A stretch of DNA of 60,802 nucleotides. Origin: CAVTJX01 sp963735175. Its GTDB lineage: Bacteria > Electryoneota > RPQS01. The notes under the pieces were generated by a model. The model was given only the letters and a program-made list of their open reading frames with translations. It was not told the DNA's origin and made no database searches. The stretch is from NCBI GenBank assembly GCA_963735175.1, contig CAVTJX010000012.1:1-60802 (forward strand), written 5' to 3'. The position numbers and the translations under genes were made by a program. Shown here in pieces: positions 18,455-28,444 of the stretch (the first letter of the stretch is position 1; each line of letters starts with the position of its first letter).

Positions 18455-20574
18455 ATGCGAAAGCTCATAAGAGCAATATATCTCGGACTGTTGGGGTTCA
18501 GCACCGTCCATGCCGAGATGACCTGTGTTCCGGGATCCTGCGGGGCAGGGATTGCGATGCTATGGGGAACTGTCCCTTGCTGAGAGTCCGTATTTTCAGA
18601 CGTTGGCGATTAATGTGCGGGATGGCGACACGCTTCGTCTTGCGCCCGGTGTAGTGCTTTACTTGACCGGTGGGTGGTTAGTGGCGCGTCCCGGCGGCAT
18701 TCTGATTGCTAACGGAGCGTCCATCATCGAGACGGTAACGGAGCCAGTCGGTGACGGTCCGTGTGGAGTCAACATTGCAGCAAGGGGGCCGCGCGTCGTT
18801 TGATAACTGTCTGATCAACATCGCTCAGCCCTGTGGCTATGGGAATGCGGCTATTCTTAACTGCACCGGACAAGGTGGAACCGGCGGCTTCCTCCACATC
18901 TATCATTCCACCGTCATCAGCGGTGGCAACACCATCGTCAATTGTGGAGTGATTGATTCGATCGGCGTAATCCTGTTGCCCGAGAACTTCGAGGTGTCGA
19001 ATCATGCTCTCCATTTGGATGGGTACCACGGCTTACGGTTTAGTTCCCGACAATCCGGCACTTCATTTCGGAGCCGGGGATTTCTCTCTGGAGGCAATGG
19101 TCTATCTGGAGAGTTATCCAACGAACTACGATCCCTCAATCGTGTTCAAGTACGATTCGCTTGGGTATGGAAATCGGAGAATACTGGGCCCTCGAAATGA
19201 ACGGTGCGACGAAACGGTTTCAGTTTACTGGTCGCGGTGGTATTCAGGACAACCAGGAGTGGCACGCTGTTTCCAATATCCGCGTTAACCTTCACCAGTG
19301 GTACCACGTGTCAGGAGTTCGCTCGGACAGCCTATTCACCGTCTACGTTTTTACGGACGATTCGAATGACACTCACGGACAGGTTAACACAGTCGCCCTT
19401 AGCACAGACTGTAATGAACCACTGGGCTTCGGGTGCCGCCCGAGAAGGAAATCCTCGGCGATACTTTCCCGGGAAGATCGACGAGGTCCGGATCTGGTCG
19501 TGTGCCCGGACATCCGATCAGATCACAGCGTGGGCCTGCCAGCCATTGTTGGAACCACAGTTCGGACTGGTAGGGCTCTATCAATTTGACCTTGAAGCCG
19601 GCTCGACCATTATTGACGGTGTGTCAGCGCCACACAATGGCACATTGTTTGGCAACTATGCATATATTGAGGCGGATTGGACGTGTGGCTCGAATCACGG
19701 ATCTGTGAATCTGCTTTCCGCCGGGCCGCCGGATTGGGCTTACCAATTGGATTGGATCAGCGGATCGTTAGCAAGTCTCACCTTTACGAACTTTTGCCCA
19801 GGGACCATCGGATCTGTCAGCGGAGCGGCTGCCGCCGCCGGATGGACCGTAAGCAATAATTTGAATTCTGTGGTATTCACCACATCGACACCACTGACGT
19901 CCGGCTCGCTTGCCGGTTTCATGTTGTCTCATCCCTCTTGCGCGGCGCAAGTGACTTGGGCCACGGGTAGCAGCACGGGGCAGGTCGATGGGCCGTTGCC
20001 GGTCGAACTGGCGACGTTTGATGCCGTTGGCGCTGTCGATGCTATCCATCTTTCCTTCACCACGGCTTCGGAAAGCAATAACGCGCGGTTTGAGATTTGG
20101 AAGGGCGGGAGTGCGGACGGGGAGTTTGCGAAGCTCGTGGATCTGCCGTCGCAGGGGAACTCGGCGACGGAGCATCGCTATGAGTACACGGATCGCGAGG
20201 TGACGGCGGAGCAGAGCTACTGGTACTATCTCGCGGATGTGGATTTGCAGGGGAATAGGACGGAACACCGCGAGCGGATGGCGTCGGCCACGGCGGCGAG
20301 TGTTGTGATACCGGCGGAATATGCGCTGAGCGTGTATCCGAATCCGTTCAATCCCACGACGACGATTTCGTTTACGTTGCAGGACGCGGGCGAGGTGCGG
20401 CTCGTGGTGTATGATGTGAGCGGGCGGCTTGTGCGAGAGTTGGTGCATCGTGCGCTGACGGCGGGGGAGCATCAGGTGGCGTTTGAGGCGCGAGATTTGC
20501 CGACGGGGGTGTATCTGGTGAGAATGGAATGCGGCCGCTACAGTGCGACGCGGAAATTGTTGTTGTTGAAGTAG
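18455..20574 (+). CDS. secreted LamG-like protein with type IX sorting domain, several frame breaks
   Basis: ATG 18455 follows AGGAG by 5 bases and opens a signal peptide (MRKLIRAIYLGLLGFSTVHA). The first domain resembles a parallel-repeat fold (VRDGDTLRLAPGVVLYLTGG). A concanavalin/LamG-like domain follows (LPDNPALHFGAGDFSLEAMV ... HQWYHVSGVRSDS ... GKIDEVRIWS), then a fibronectin-like segment (VELATFDAVGAVDAIHLSFT) and the sorting domain (YPNPFNPTTTISF ... ending KLLLLK). The frame changes at least near 18590, 18770, 19040, 19200 and 19440. The domain order only makes sense when they are joined. Likely surface-exposed; ligand unknown. Confidence 0.8.
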
Positions 20575-20583
20575 CGGAGAAGA

Positions 20584-20622
20584 ATCCCACCCCCCCTAAC
20601 CCCCCCGTCAACGGGGGGGAAT
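20584..20622 (-). repeat. poly-C/poly-G 3'-end element
   Basis: A full-length family member (ATCCCAC, C run, TAA, C run, GTCAAC, G run, AAT) lying 10 bases after the cargo gene stop. It is in the opposite orientation to most copies. Confidence 0.8.
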
Positions 20623-20674
20623 GAAGGGCGATGTGCGGGGTGAGGGCACCACGCGCGGCGGAAGGATAATGGCA

Positions 20675-20700
20675 AAAGGCACGGACAATTCCGTGCCTTT
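20675..20700. terminator. bidirectional intrinsic terminator
   Basis: AAAGGCACGGA / TCCGTGCCTTT with a CAAT loop, between the convergent cargo gene and GDPD gene. Confidence 0.8.
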
Positions 20701-20726
20701 GTCATGCGGTTGTGGTGAAGACAAGA

Positions 20727-21438
20727 CTATGCCAGGGCGGCCACGAGTTCGCGGGGGAGATCGGTGATCAGGCCGATGACCCCGAGACGGGCGAAGCGCG
20801 CGGCCTCGGCGAGATCGTTTACCGTCCACACGAACACCGGGATGTGCCGCGCGCGATAGTGTTCGGCCATCGCGTTCGGTGACAAAGCGGTTTTCGAGGG
20901 CAATGCCGGAGGCGTCGAGGCCTTCGAGAATCTTCACGTCGTCCCCGGCGTTGCGCGGACCCCAGACGATCCAGAAGGCCGGGACATCGGGCGCGCTGTG
21001 ACGGCAGGCGAGTACGGCGCGCGGATCGAAACTGGAAAAAGCGAAGGTGTCGACGGGCAGCAATTCGCGCGCGAGGGCGATGGCGGCGGGTTCGTAGCCC
21101 GGATTCTTGAGTTCGATATTGAGCACGCCGCGGCCCGCCACGAGCCGGAAGACTTCCGCGAGCGTGGGTAGATCGCTGCCCACGGCCTGCTGCGCGCGTT
21201 TCAGATCGGCATAGTTCGTTTGGGCGATGATCTCGTGGGTTTCGAGATATTCATCGTGATGCGCCACGAGCACGCCGTCGGCGGTGACGTGGACGTCGAG
21301 TTCGATCCCATCCGCGCCTTCTTCGAGGGCGAGGTTGAAAGACGCGAGGGAGTTCTCGCGGGCCAGGCGCGGGCTGCCGCGATGGCCGAGAATCAGGGGA
21401 CGCTTGTGCGTCAGTTGCCGGAATTTTTCAGCGAACAA
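20727..21438 (-). CDS. glycerophosphodiester phosphodiesterase
   Basis: Hydrolyses glycerophosphodiesters to glycerol-3-phosphate and an alcohol. The family signature is complete: LILGHRGSPRLARENSLASF, EEGADGIELDVHVTADGVLV and LNIELKNPG. The frame changes near 20878. The true C-terminus (PVFVWTVNDLAEAARFARLG ... LVAALA) stops at 20727, so the long tail to 20608 is not real. The only upstream start is TTG 21438, embedded in the last codons of dapL (11-base overlap), so translation is probably coupled. No signal peptide, so the enzyme is cytoplasmic. About 237 residues, normal for a bacterial GDPD. Confidence 0.88.
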
Positions 21439-22571
21439 GACGGTCCATCGCTTCCTGAATGCGATTCAGCGGCTGAGTTAATGCCAAACGAATGTAGCCG
21501 ACGCCTTCGGGGCCGAAGCCGCGGCCGGGAGTGATCACCACGTCGCGGGCGAGGGCGCGTTCGATAAACGGCAGCTCATCCTCGCCCGCGCGGGCCCAGA
21601 CATAGAACGTGGCCGGGCTGTGCGTGACGTCGAGGCCGAGGTTTTTGAGGGCTTGCTCGGCAAAGGCGCGGCGCTCGCCGTAGACGGCGCGGATCTCGCG
21701 CACTTCCGGCGGCGGCGTGGGGCCGTCGTAGGCGAGCAGGCCGTCGGCCATGGCGCGCTGGATCATGAGCGGCGCGCCGGAGTCGATCTGCGACTTGGCC
21801 TTGACCATGCCGGAGATGATGTCGGCGCGGCCCGCCGCGAAGCCGATGCGGAAGCCGGTGGCGTTGTAAACTTTCGAGAGCGAGTGCATCTCGACGGCAT
21901 TGCCGGTGTACTGCAGGAGCGAGGGGGCGACGTAGCCGTCGAATGTCATTTCGCTGTAGGCGTGGTCGTGGCAGACGACGGTTTCGGCGTGGGTGTCGGC
22001 GAAGTCCGCCAGTTCGCGCCAGAACGAAATCGGGGCAATCGCGCCGGTGGGATTGTTGGGATAGTTGCAGAAGAGCATGCGGCAGCCCTCCGCGCGGGGC
22101 AGCTCGGGCAGAAAGTTGCGCGCGGCGAGCAGCGGCAGCACGCGGGCGCGGCCATCGCAGAGGGTGGTGACGCCCTGCGCGTAGACGGGGTAGGCGGGCG
22201 AGGGGATCGCCACTTCGTCGCCGGGATTGACGTAAGCGCGGCCGAGGCTGGAGAGCCCTTCCTTGCCGCCTAACACGACGCAGATTTGCGAATCGGGATC
22301 GAGACTCACGCCGAAGCGGCCCTGAAAATATTTTGCGATGGCGCGGCGGACTTCCGGATCACCACGCGACGAGCTGTAGAAATGCGCGTCGGGATCGGCG
22401 GCGTGGGTTTGCAGCGATTGCGTGAACAGCGCGGGCGGCGGCAGATCGGGGTCGCCGATGCCGAGGTTGATCACGTCGCGGCCGGCGGCGATCTTTTCGG
22501 AGACGGCGCGCTCGAGCTCGGCGAAGAGGTAGGCGGGGGAGAGCGGTTAAACGATTTGCGTAGTCAGGCAT
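21428..22571 (-). CDS. dapL: LL-diaminopimelate aminotransferase-like class I aminotransferase
   Basis: A fold-type I PLP enzyme. Motifs are INLGIGDPDLPPP, VLGGKEGLSSLGRAYVNPGD, CNYPNNPTGAIAP, the PLP-lysine segment MHSLSKVYNATGFRIGFAAG, and GVGYIRLALTQP. The GKEGL and NYPNNPTGA segments favour the DapL branch, which makes LL-diaminopimelate directly from tetrahydrodipicolinate. A dapF gene lies 4 kb away. The start is ATG 22571 (MPDYANRL), with a frame change near 22545 leading into LSPAYLFAELERAVSEKIAA. About 381 residues. Another aminotransferase specificity cannot be excluded. Confidence 0.8.
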
Positions 22572-22844
22572 GAAGAAGGTGAGAATTTGGGATTAGGTCG
22601 AAAATGTAAGAAATCAGAATCGTCTTACTTCAGTCATCACATCGGGGTGGAATCAGAATGTGCGAGATAAAACGACCTTCAATCAATCCACTTCTGCTCC
22701 ATTTGAAAGCTCATTTCCGCTGATCGAGCAACCTTCCCCCGCAATCTTTCTCAGTAGTGCTTCGACATGAAGCGACGTTAACCTTCAGCACAGCACAGAC
22801 TCCATATCTCGAATCAAAGTGGGTGCACCGCGAGCAATATCTGT
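22572..22844. other. intergenic region, nothing recognised
   Basis: Moderately AT-rich. No repeat family, promoter or gene could be supported. Confidence 0.5.
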
Positions 22845-23177
22845 TCAATCCATTCCTCGCCAGCTCGTATGCTCGCCCAGGATGAAGCCACCCTCAAGCG
22901 GCCCGAGGGATTTCTTTCTATCGCTTGGTTTTCGTAGTAAGACCATAACAAAGAAAAATACCACCGCATTAAGGGCGGTAATGCTACGATCATATTCGTT
23001 TGGGAGAAACCTCGACTCAATTCCCATTGCGCCTAGCGTAAAGGCCGCCGCAGCTATGATCCGAAATTTCGACAATAAAGGAGGAGTTGCACCCTTCCAA
23101 AGGAAATTTATGATAGCGAACAATCCCGCTATACAAGAAAAAATGGTGATGATAACAACGGTGGTTGCTGAAGCCAT
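22845..23177 (-). CDS. small membrane protein of unknown function
   Basis: ATG 23177 follows GGGAG by 8 bases. About 110 residues with three hydrophobic helices: TTVVIITIFSCIAGLFAII, FRIIAAAAFTLGAMGI and ITALNAVVFFFVMVLL. A charged tail follows (RKPSDRKKS). Base composition is closer to AT than its neighbours. No recognised family. It lies beside the GIY-YIG repeat unit, so it may be accessory DNA. Confidence 0.5.
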   Translation of the reverse strand: MASATTVVIITIFSCIAGLFAIINFLWKGATPPLLSKFRIIAAAAFTLGAMGIESRFLPNEYDRSITALNAVVFFFVMVLLRKPSDRKKSLGPLEGGFILGEHTSWRGMD

Positions 23178-23357
23178 TACACATTCTCCCAAGTGCTTTT
23201 TGCAAATAATGTGCAGTGCTTATCGTGCGGGTTGGTTCAGGACAGGACGCTGACGCTGACGAGGATGGTGGAAGAGGCCGGTGATGATTGCCAGCAGGAC
23301 CCAACTGTTGCGGGGCATGAGAGGATCTTCTGAATTCCGAATGAGCTTGTGAAAGTC

Positions 23358-23397
23358 GTCATCCTGACGGTCTTCCGGAAGGATCTCCAGCAGTGAC
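23358..23397 (-). repeat. left inverted repeat of GIY-YIG unit 1
   Basis: 40 bp, GTCATCCTGACGG ... GGATCTCCAGCAGTGAC. It matches the reverse complement of 23801-23840 at 35 of 40 positions. The GIY-YIG reading frame ends inside it. Confidence 0.85.
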
Positions 23398-23722
23398 ACT
23401 TTCTATTGCAGGCGCGGGCCGTAGATCTTCCTCGACATACCACCCTTCACTCAGATCCTGCCACTCCGGATTCGCGTCCACGATCAGCGCTACTTTCTTC
23501 TCTCGTCGCCAACCTTTGATTTCCTTCTCGCGGGCAATGGCAGCCGAGCGGCCCGTGAACCTGTTCGAAGTAAACGAGTCGATGCACGTGATATTTCTTT
23601 GTGAAGCCAAGCTCTGCGCCGGTCTTATGCTCCCGCACGCGCCGCCAGAGATTGCCCGTGACGCCGACGTACAGCACGCGCGTCTTGCTCGCCATGATAT
23701 AGACGCTGAGGACCTTCTCCAT
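23359..23722 (-). CDS. small GIY-YIG nuclease, frame broken once
   Basis: The GIY-YIG catalytic fold in its short free-standing form: SVYIMASKTRVLYVGVTGNL carries the Y...YVG pair, then RRVREHKTG, FTKKYHVHRLVYFEQV, AAIAREKEIKGWRREKKV and PEWQDLSEGWY. ATG 23722. The frame changes near 23550. The last residues (VTAGDPSGRPSG) are translated from the flanking repeat, which supplies the stop. Members of this group cut single phosphodiester bonds in DNA. Their biological roles are mostly unknown. Inverted 40-bp repeats on both sides suggest it acts on its own flanks. Confidence 0.85.
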
Positions 23723-23800
23723 GCTGTGACTCTTCTTGATGAAAGCAAGCTGAGCGAAACATGTAGTCCCGGCTGGACTGAAAGTCCGACGCGGAAGGTG

Positions 23801-23840
23801 GTCGCTGTTGGAGATCCTTCCCGAAGATGGTCAGGATGAC
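23801..23840 (+). repeat. right inverted repeat of GIY-YIG unit 1
   Basis: GTCGCTGTTGGAGATCC ... GGTCAGGATGAC, paired with 23358-23397. Related solo copies lie near 14300 and 14775-14840. Confidence 0.85.
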
Positions 23841-23878
23841 GAGCAATTCAGACGGTCAGGATGACGAGCAATTCAGAC
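23829..23878 (+). repeat. 25-bp tandem duplication
   Basis: The string GGTCAGGATGACGAGC plus AATTCAGAC occurs twice head to tail, extending the right inverted repeat up to the stop of the neighbouring transporter gene. Confidence 0.9.
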
Positions 23879-23880
23879 GG

Positions 23881-24391
23881 TTAAGACGACAACTCGCCGA
23901 TGGCAACGCGTGGTCTTACGAAGGGGATTACCAGCGCGCTCACCAAAACTTTGACGATCCACTGGCCGAGGATCAGGTGGGGGGAGGAAGCCGAAGGCCA
24001 GCGTGATGAAGATCGCGGAATCGAAGAGGGCCGAAATCAGATTTGAGACCAGCACGCGGGTGACGAAGGTGCGTCTGAACGTGGTGAAGACAAAGGTGTC
24101 GAGCAGTTCCGAGACCAGAAACGCGGCTACGCTGGCGAGGCTGATGCGGGCGAGCAGCGACGAACCGGCGAGCCAGCCCGCGAGCCAACTGGCGAGCGCG
24201 GTGGCGAAGATCAGCGCGTACACCCAGCGCAGGCCGCGATCCACCTGAATGCGGTCGCGGAGCGTGAACAGCGGCGCGAAGAAGAACACCCCGGCGGGCA
24301 CGGCGAGGCCGAAGGGCAGCGGCACCATCCAGAGCGCGGCGAAGACGTTGGCCGCCACCATCAGGATCACGTAGAGAATGCTTAGCGTCAC
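23881..24391 (-). CDS. yhhQ: VUT-family (YhhQ-like) queuosine precursor transporter
   Basis: An inner-membrane protein with about six helices. Segments are LYVILMVAANVFAALWMVPL, GVFFFAPLFTLRDRIQVDRG, ASVAAFLVSELLDTFVFTTF and VLVSNLISALFDSAIFITLA. The E-LLDT-VF and RVLVSN-ISALFDS motifs are typical of the VUT/YhhQ family. That family imports 7-cyano-7-deazaguanine-type queuosine precursors. The start overlaps the queF stop (ATGA), supporting a shared role. A frame change near 23980 restores the proper C-terminus, VIPFVRPRVAIGELSS, ending at 23881. Confidence 0.85.
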
Positions 24392-24794
24392 TCGGGCTGC
24401 TCAGGGTAATGGTACGTGGCGGAGATGGCGATGCCGCCGCGCACGTTGAAGTTGACGGTGACATCGAGGTCGAGGCGGCTTGACGAACTTCGCGAAGTCG
24501 CGGCCGATGTCCACGGCCAGATGCTTGATGGAACACGCCCTCCGCGCGGAAGCTTTCGAGGTAGAGCTTCATGGACTTCGATTCGACCACCCATTGATCC
24601 GGGACGTAGGTGATCTCGAGCGTGGCGAAGTCGGGCTGCCCTGTCATGGGACAGACGCAGGTGAATTCCTCGCAGTGCAGCGTGACGGTGATCTGCCCCG
24701 GCGCGTGATTGGGGAAGATTTCGATATTGCGCGAGGGCTTGGAGGGGCTGCCGAGCTTAGTCAGCAGCTTGAGGTCTTTTTTGGAAGTAGGCAT
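24388..24794 (-). CDS. queF: NADPH-dependent 7-cyano-7-deazaguanine reductase
   Basis: Type I (short) QueF, about 135 residues. It reduces preQ0 to preQ1 in queuosine synthesis. The catalytic cysteine is in EEFTCVCPMTGQPDFATL. Other family signatures are YVPDQWVVESKSMKLYLESF and HLAVDIGRDF. The C-terminus is GIAISATYHYP. Frame changes occur near 24545 and 24485. ATG 24794 is preceded by heptamer repeats instead of a clear ribosome site. It is coupled to the precursor transporter gene by a 4-base overlap, a sensible two-gene queuosine salvage unit. Confidence 0.9.
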
Positions 24795-24801
24795 GGAATT
24801 A

Positions 24802-24829
24802 GAAATTCGAAATCCGAAATCCAAAATCC
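24802..24829. repeat. heptamer repeat before queF
   Basis: GAAATTC GAAATCC GAAATCC AAAATCC: four tandem heptamers in the short gap upstream of the queF start. Confidence 0.75.
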
Positions 24830-24844
24830 GAGTCAGAATCCGAA

Positions 24845-26083
24845 TCAGTGGATGTAGCGCAGGGAAAGCTGGTCGTAATTGATGCTGATGTATGCGTTGT
24901 CGGCACGGTGCGTGGCGTGGTCGTACGCGAGGTCGAAATGCTTCGCGAGGAAGCTGACGGTGCGGTCAGCCCGGGCGGTGGGGTCGAGCGTGATGAGCTT
25001 CAAGAGGCCGGAGAGCCGCAAGCCGTAGCCACTGAGCAGGGAAGGACCATAGCCCTGGTTGTAGATGCCGGCCGCTGCGCACGGAGATGATCTTCGAGCA
25101 CGCCGAAATCGAAGCCCTTATCCACGGTGACATGGATCCCGATTGACCGCGGAGCAGCAGTAAGCCGGGGTGAATCTCGCCGAACAGGTTTTGATATTTC
25201 CAGTCACCGTGATCGTCATTAGTGACCAGCTCATCCTCGCCCGCGACCGCCATGTCGAGCGGAGGAGTTGCCAGTCGGCGGCGGCGGGGTGGGCTGCGCT
25301 CAGACCGGCGCTCAAACCAAACGTCAAGTTGGCGGTGCGCGGCAGCGGGAAATCATCGCCTTTGTCGTGCGGAGTGTAGGCCCGGCCAACGTTTTTCAGC
25401 GTATAGCCGATGGAGGTGCGCAGGAAAGGCAGCGGGCGCGCGAGCGTACCGGCGCGTTCGTCCTGCCGCAGCCAGCGGTCGATGAACGCTTCCCCGAACA
25501 CGCCGAGTTGCTCTAGGTCATGCGCTTGGGCGCGAAGAATCCCATGCGGTTGTAAACATAGCCGTGGCTGAAGCCCACGCCGGCCTGCCAGTGCGGGTGG
25601 TGCAGACCGACGGCGAGGGCGAAGCCGTGCTGGGTCTCGAAGGCGCGGGCTGCGCCGAGGGAGTTTCCGAATTCGTCCGTCCGCGAAAACTTCCCCATGT
25701 CGAGCAGCACTTCCTGATAGCCGATGCCGACACTGATGGGCGAGTGGCCACCGAAGTTTCGGCCGAGGGTCGCGCGGTCGAAGCCCACATACAGCACGCG
25801 GCTGAAATAGCCGAGCTTGATATCATCGCTCCACGGGAGCGGGCTCCACTCCGTACGCTGCGGAAAGAACGCCGTCATCACCGCATTGCGCTCGGCCATG
25901 AGGCCAAGGAAGGCCGGATTGGAAAGCGGCGCGAGGGGATCGTCGGTCGCGCCCGTCGCATACACCCCGCCGCGCCCGTAGGCCGTCGGCGATGGGTGAT
26001 AGGTCAAAGAATACTGCGCGCTGGCGAGGGTCGTCAGGCAGAAGCAGCAGAAGTGCGGTCCAGCAGCCACGGCAGCGAGTCAT
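24845..26083 (-). CDS. PorV/FadL-like outer-membrane beta-barrel protein, frame broken
   Basis: ATG 26083 opens a signal peptide ending near ASAQYSLTYHPSP. The next segment, YGRGGVYATGATDDPLAPLSNPAFLGL, resembles the conserved head of PorV/PorQ and related barrels (glycine-rich strand, DDP, then NPA). Alternating beta strands follow (YFSRVLYVGFDRATLGRNFG, ISVGIGYQEVLLDMG, FALAVGLHHPHWQAGVGFSH). The C-terminus, AYISINYDQLSLRYIH, ends at 24845. Frame changes near 26040, 25510, 25190 and 25080. A role linked to type IX secretion is possible, since cargo proteins are nearby, but unproven. Confidence 0.7.
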
Positions 26084-26140
26084 GAGCAGTTCTGAGCTGG
26101 ATAAATAAGGTGCGTCCGATTTATGTACGCCATTCCGCCA

Positions 26141-26180
26141 ATCCCACCCCCCCGAACCCCCCCGTCAACGGGGGGGAATT
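26141..26180 (-). repeat. poly-C/poly-G element overlapping the dapF 3' end
   Basis: A full family copy. The TGA of its CCCGTTGACGG core is the dapF stop codon, so the last four residues of DapF are encoded by the element. Confidence 0.8.
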
Positions 26181-26981
26181 AGATCTTCGACCTCACCCTT
26201 GAAGACGAAGGTGGCGGGGCCGCGTTGGCGGATTTCTTCGAAGCCCTGCTTCACCGTGATGTGCAGCGTGCCGCCGGGTTGGTGGACGGCGATGGGTTTG
26301 TCGAAGGCGAAGTGGCCCACCGCGGCGCCGGCGCAGGCCGTGGCTGTCGAACCGCTGCCGCAGGCGAGCGTGATGCCCGCGCCGCGTTCCCAGACCACGA
26401 GGCGGCAGGATTCCTCGCTGATCACCTTCACGAATTCGATGTTCGCGCCCTGGGCAAAGGCGGGATGCTTTTCGAGCGCGGGGCCGTAGGTCTTCGGCAA
26501 AGGCGATGTCGCGCAGCGGGCCGAAGATCACGCCGTGGGGATTGCCGACGGTGACCGGTACGACAGCAAAGCGCACGCCCTGGGCATCGAGCATCAGCGA
26601 TTCGGCCTTGCCGCCGGCGCCAAAGCGCGGCAGTGGCATGGTGGTTTCCACCGTGTCGGCGTCGAGCAGCCGCGCGCGCTGAATCCCGCCGCCGGTGGCG
26701 ATGGTCAGTTCACGGCTGATGTCGTAGCCTTTCTCGCGGAGAAAGAGCACGAAACAGCGGAGGCCGTTGCCGGAGATCTCGGCAGCAGTGCCGTCGGCGT
26801 TGTAGAGCCGCATGCGGTGATCGGCCTCAGTGGCGGGCTCGCGGACGAGAATCCCGTCGGCGCCAATGCCCTGATGGCGGTTGCAAAGCGCGCGGATGGA
26901 TGGGATGGCAAGTTTGACGGGGCCGTCGATCAGGATAAAATCGTTGCCGAGGCCGTGGTATTTGGAAAAAGGCAGGGTCAT
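26165..26981 (-). CDS. dapF: diaminopimelate epimerase
   Basis: Converts LL- to meso-diaminopimelate for peptidoglycan and lysine. Family motifs are FSKYHGLGNDFILID, NRHQGIGADGIL, the first catalytic cysteine in AEISGNGLRCF, and VTVGNPHGVIF. The second catalytic cysteine is in ITLACGSGSTATA. About 270 residues. One frame change near 26495. The C-terminus, EVEDLIPPR, runs into the poly-C/poly-G element that provides the stop. With dapL at 21428-22571 this implies the aminotransferase route of diaminopimelate synthesis. Confidence 0.92.
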
Positions 26982-27175
26982 CTGTTAGGGAAATAGTGAT
27001 TTGTAGGCAATCCAGCGAATACGGTAATATGCGAAATGTCCGTCTGATCCGCAACTCGCGCTGGCTCGTGTTTAAACTTCCATGACAGAAGATGGTGGGA
27101 ATTGAATCGTGTGGTAAAATTAGCTATATTTGACAATTAGGCTGAAATAGGCAAGTAAAACCAAGTGAGACCGAG

Positions 27176-28418
27176 ATGAAGCACCTGATCAAAGCATTGT
27201 TTATGTCCCTGTTGCTCATTTCTACCGCCTCTTGCCGAGCCGCACTATTCCGTGCTCTTTGGACAGTCCTGCTTTCTGTGTCACACCAATCCCACCGGAC
27301 GGGGGATGCGGTCGCTGTACGGCAGCCAGTTCTTCAGCCCGACCTATCTGCCGATCAAGCCCGTGAAGGCCGAACTGCTGGAGCGGATCAAGCCGCAGCT
27401 CTCCGATGCGGTGACCATCGGGGCCGATCTACGGACGATCTGGGCCAGTGAGAACACGCAAAGCGACACCACGGCAGCCGGCCTGTCCGCACCACTCTCG
27501 ACGAATACCGGCACGATTGCCCAGATGCAGGGCACGTTCTATCTGTCTTTGCAGCCCGCCGACCGTTTTTTGCTCTACTATTCGCAGGGAATCGCTCAAT
27601 ACTCCGGCCGCTTTGAAGCTTATGGCCTCGCGAGCGTGCTGCCGTTCAGCGGTTTTGTGAAAGCCGGGCAGTTTCAGGAGAATTTCGGCTGGGTGTTTGC
27701 CGATCACACTGCGTATGTGCGCACGGGGCTGTTCATGAACTACATGGGGATGGAAGGCGATCAGCCGCGCCCGCCGGATTATGGCGTGGGTGCGGAGATC
27801 GGGGTGCGGCCCAAGTATTTTGATATCACGGCCTCGTTTACCAATGCCCAGACACAGATTCCCTTTGCCCGCGATAATCAAAAGCGCTGGTTCGCCCGCG
27901 CGCAGGTGCAGCAGGGAATTCAGGACTGGGGATTGCAATTGGCTGCCGGAGGAAGCTGGTTTAACGCTCCCGCCAAGGCACATGATCCGGAATATTCTTT
28001 TCCCTTCGCGGCGAACGGCTACAGCGGCTGGGGCGGCTTCGGCGGCATCGGTTGGGATGGTCTCGAAAATTACTACAAAGACCGCCAGGGGTTCGGGTTT
28101 TTGGCGACCGCCTTGCTGTTTGAATATGACCGCAAAGCGTGGACGCCGGGGGCTACCGCCGTTACCAGCGCCTACAGCACGACGCAGCTTTCGGTGCAGG
28201 CCCATCCGGGGATCTGGCTCTACGGCGCATATGACTGGCTGGACAATGGCCGGATTCCCGGCCTGACCGATCCTGAATCCAAGCGCACAACGCTTGGCTT
28301 GCAGATCTTCCCGCTGCCATGGGTGGAAATCTCCCCGCGCTACCGCCTGACCACACTCTCCGGCAACGCGGGCCGCAACAAAGAATGGGCCGAACTTCAA
28401 GCCCACTTCCAATTCTAA
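27176..28418 (+). CDS. exported porin-like beta protein with a CxxCH heme-binding motif
   Basis: ATG 27176 opens a signal peptide (MKHLIKALFMSLLLISTASC). Right after it comes AEPHYSVLFGQSCFLCHTNP, containing CFLCH, a c-type heme motif. The rest (about 370 residues) alternates aromatic beta strands (FLLYYSQGIAQYSGRFEAYG, KWVEISPRYRL-like end), suggesting an outer-membrane barrel. One frame change near 27245, between the signal peptide and the heme motif. A heme-tagged barrel could belong to an outer-membrane electron or substrate conduit. No partner gene is adjacent. Function inferred only from layout. Confidence 0.65.
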
Positions 28419-28444
28419 CGAACGTGACGTTCGATCCGAAGCGC

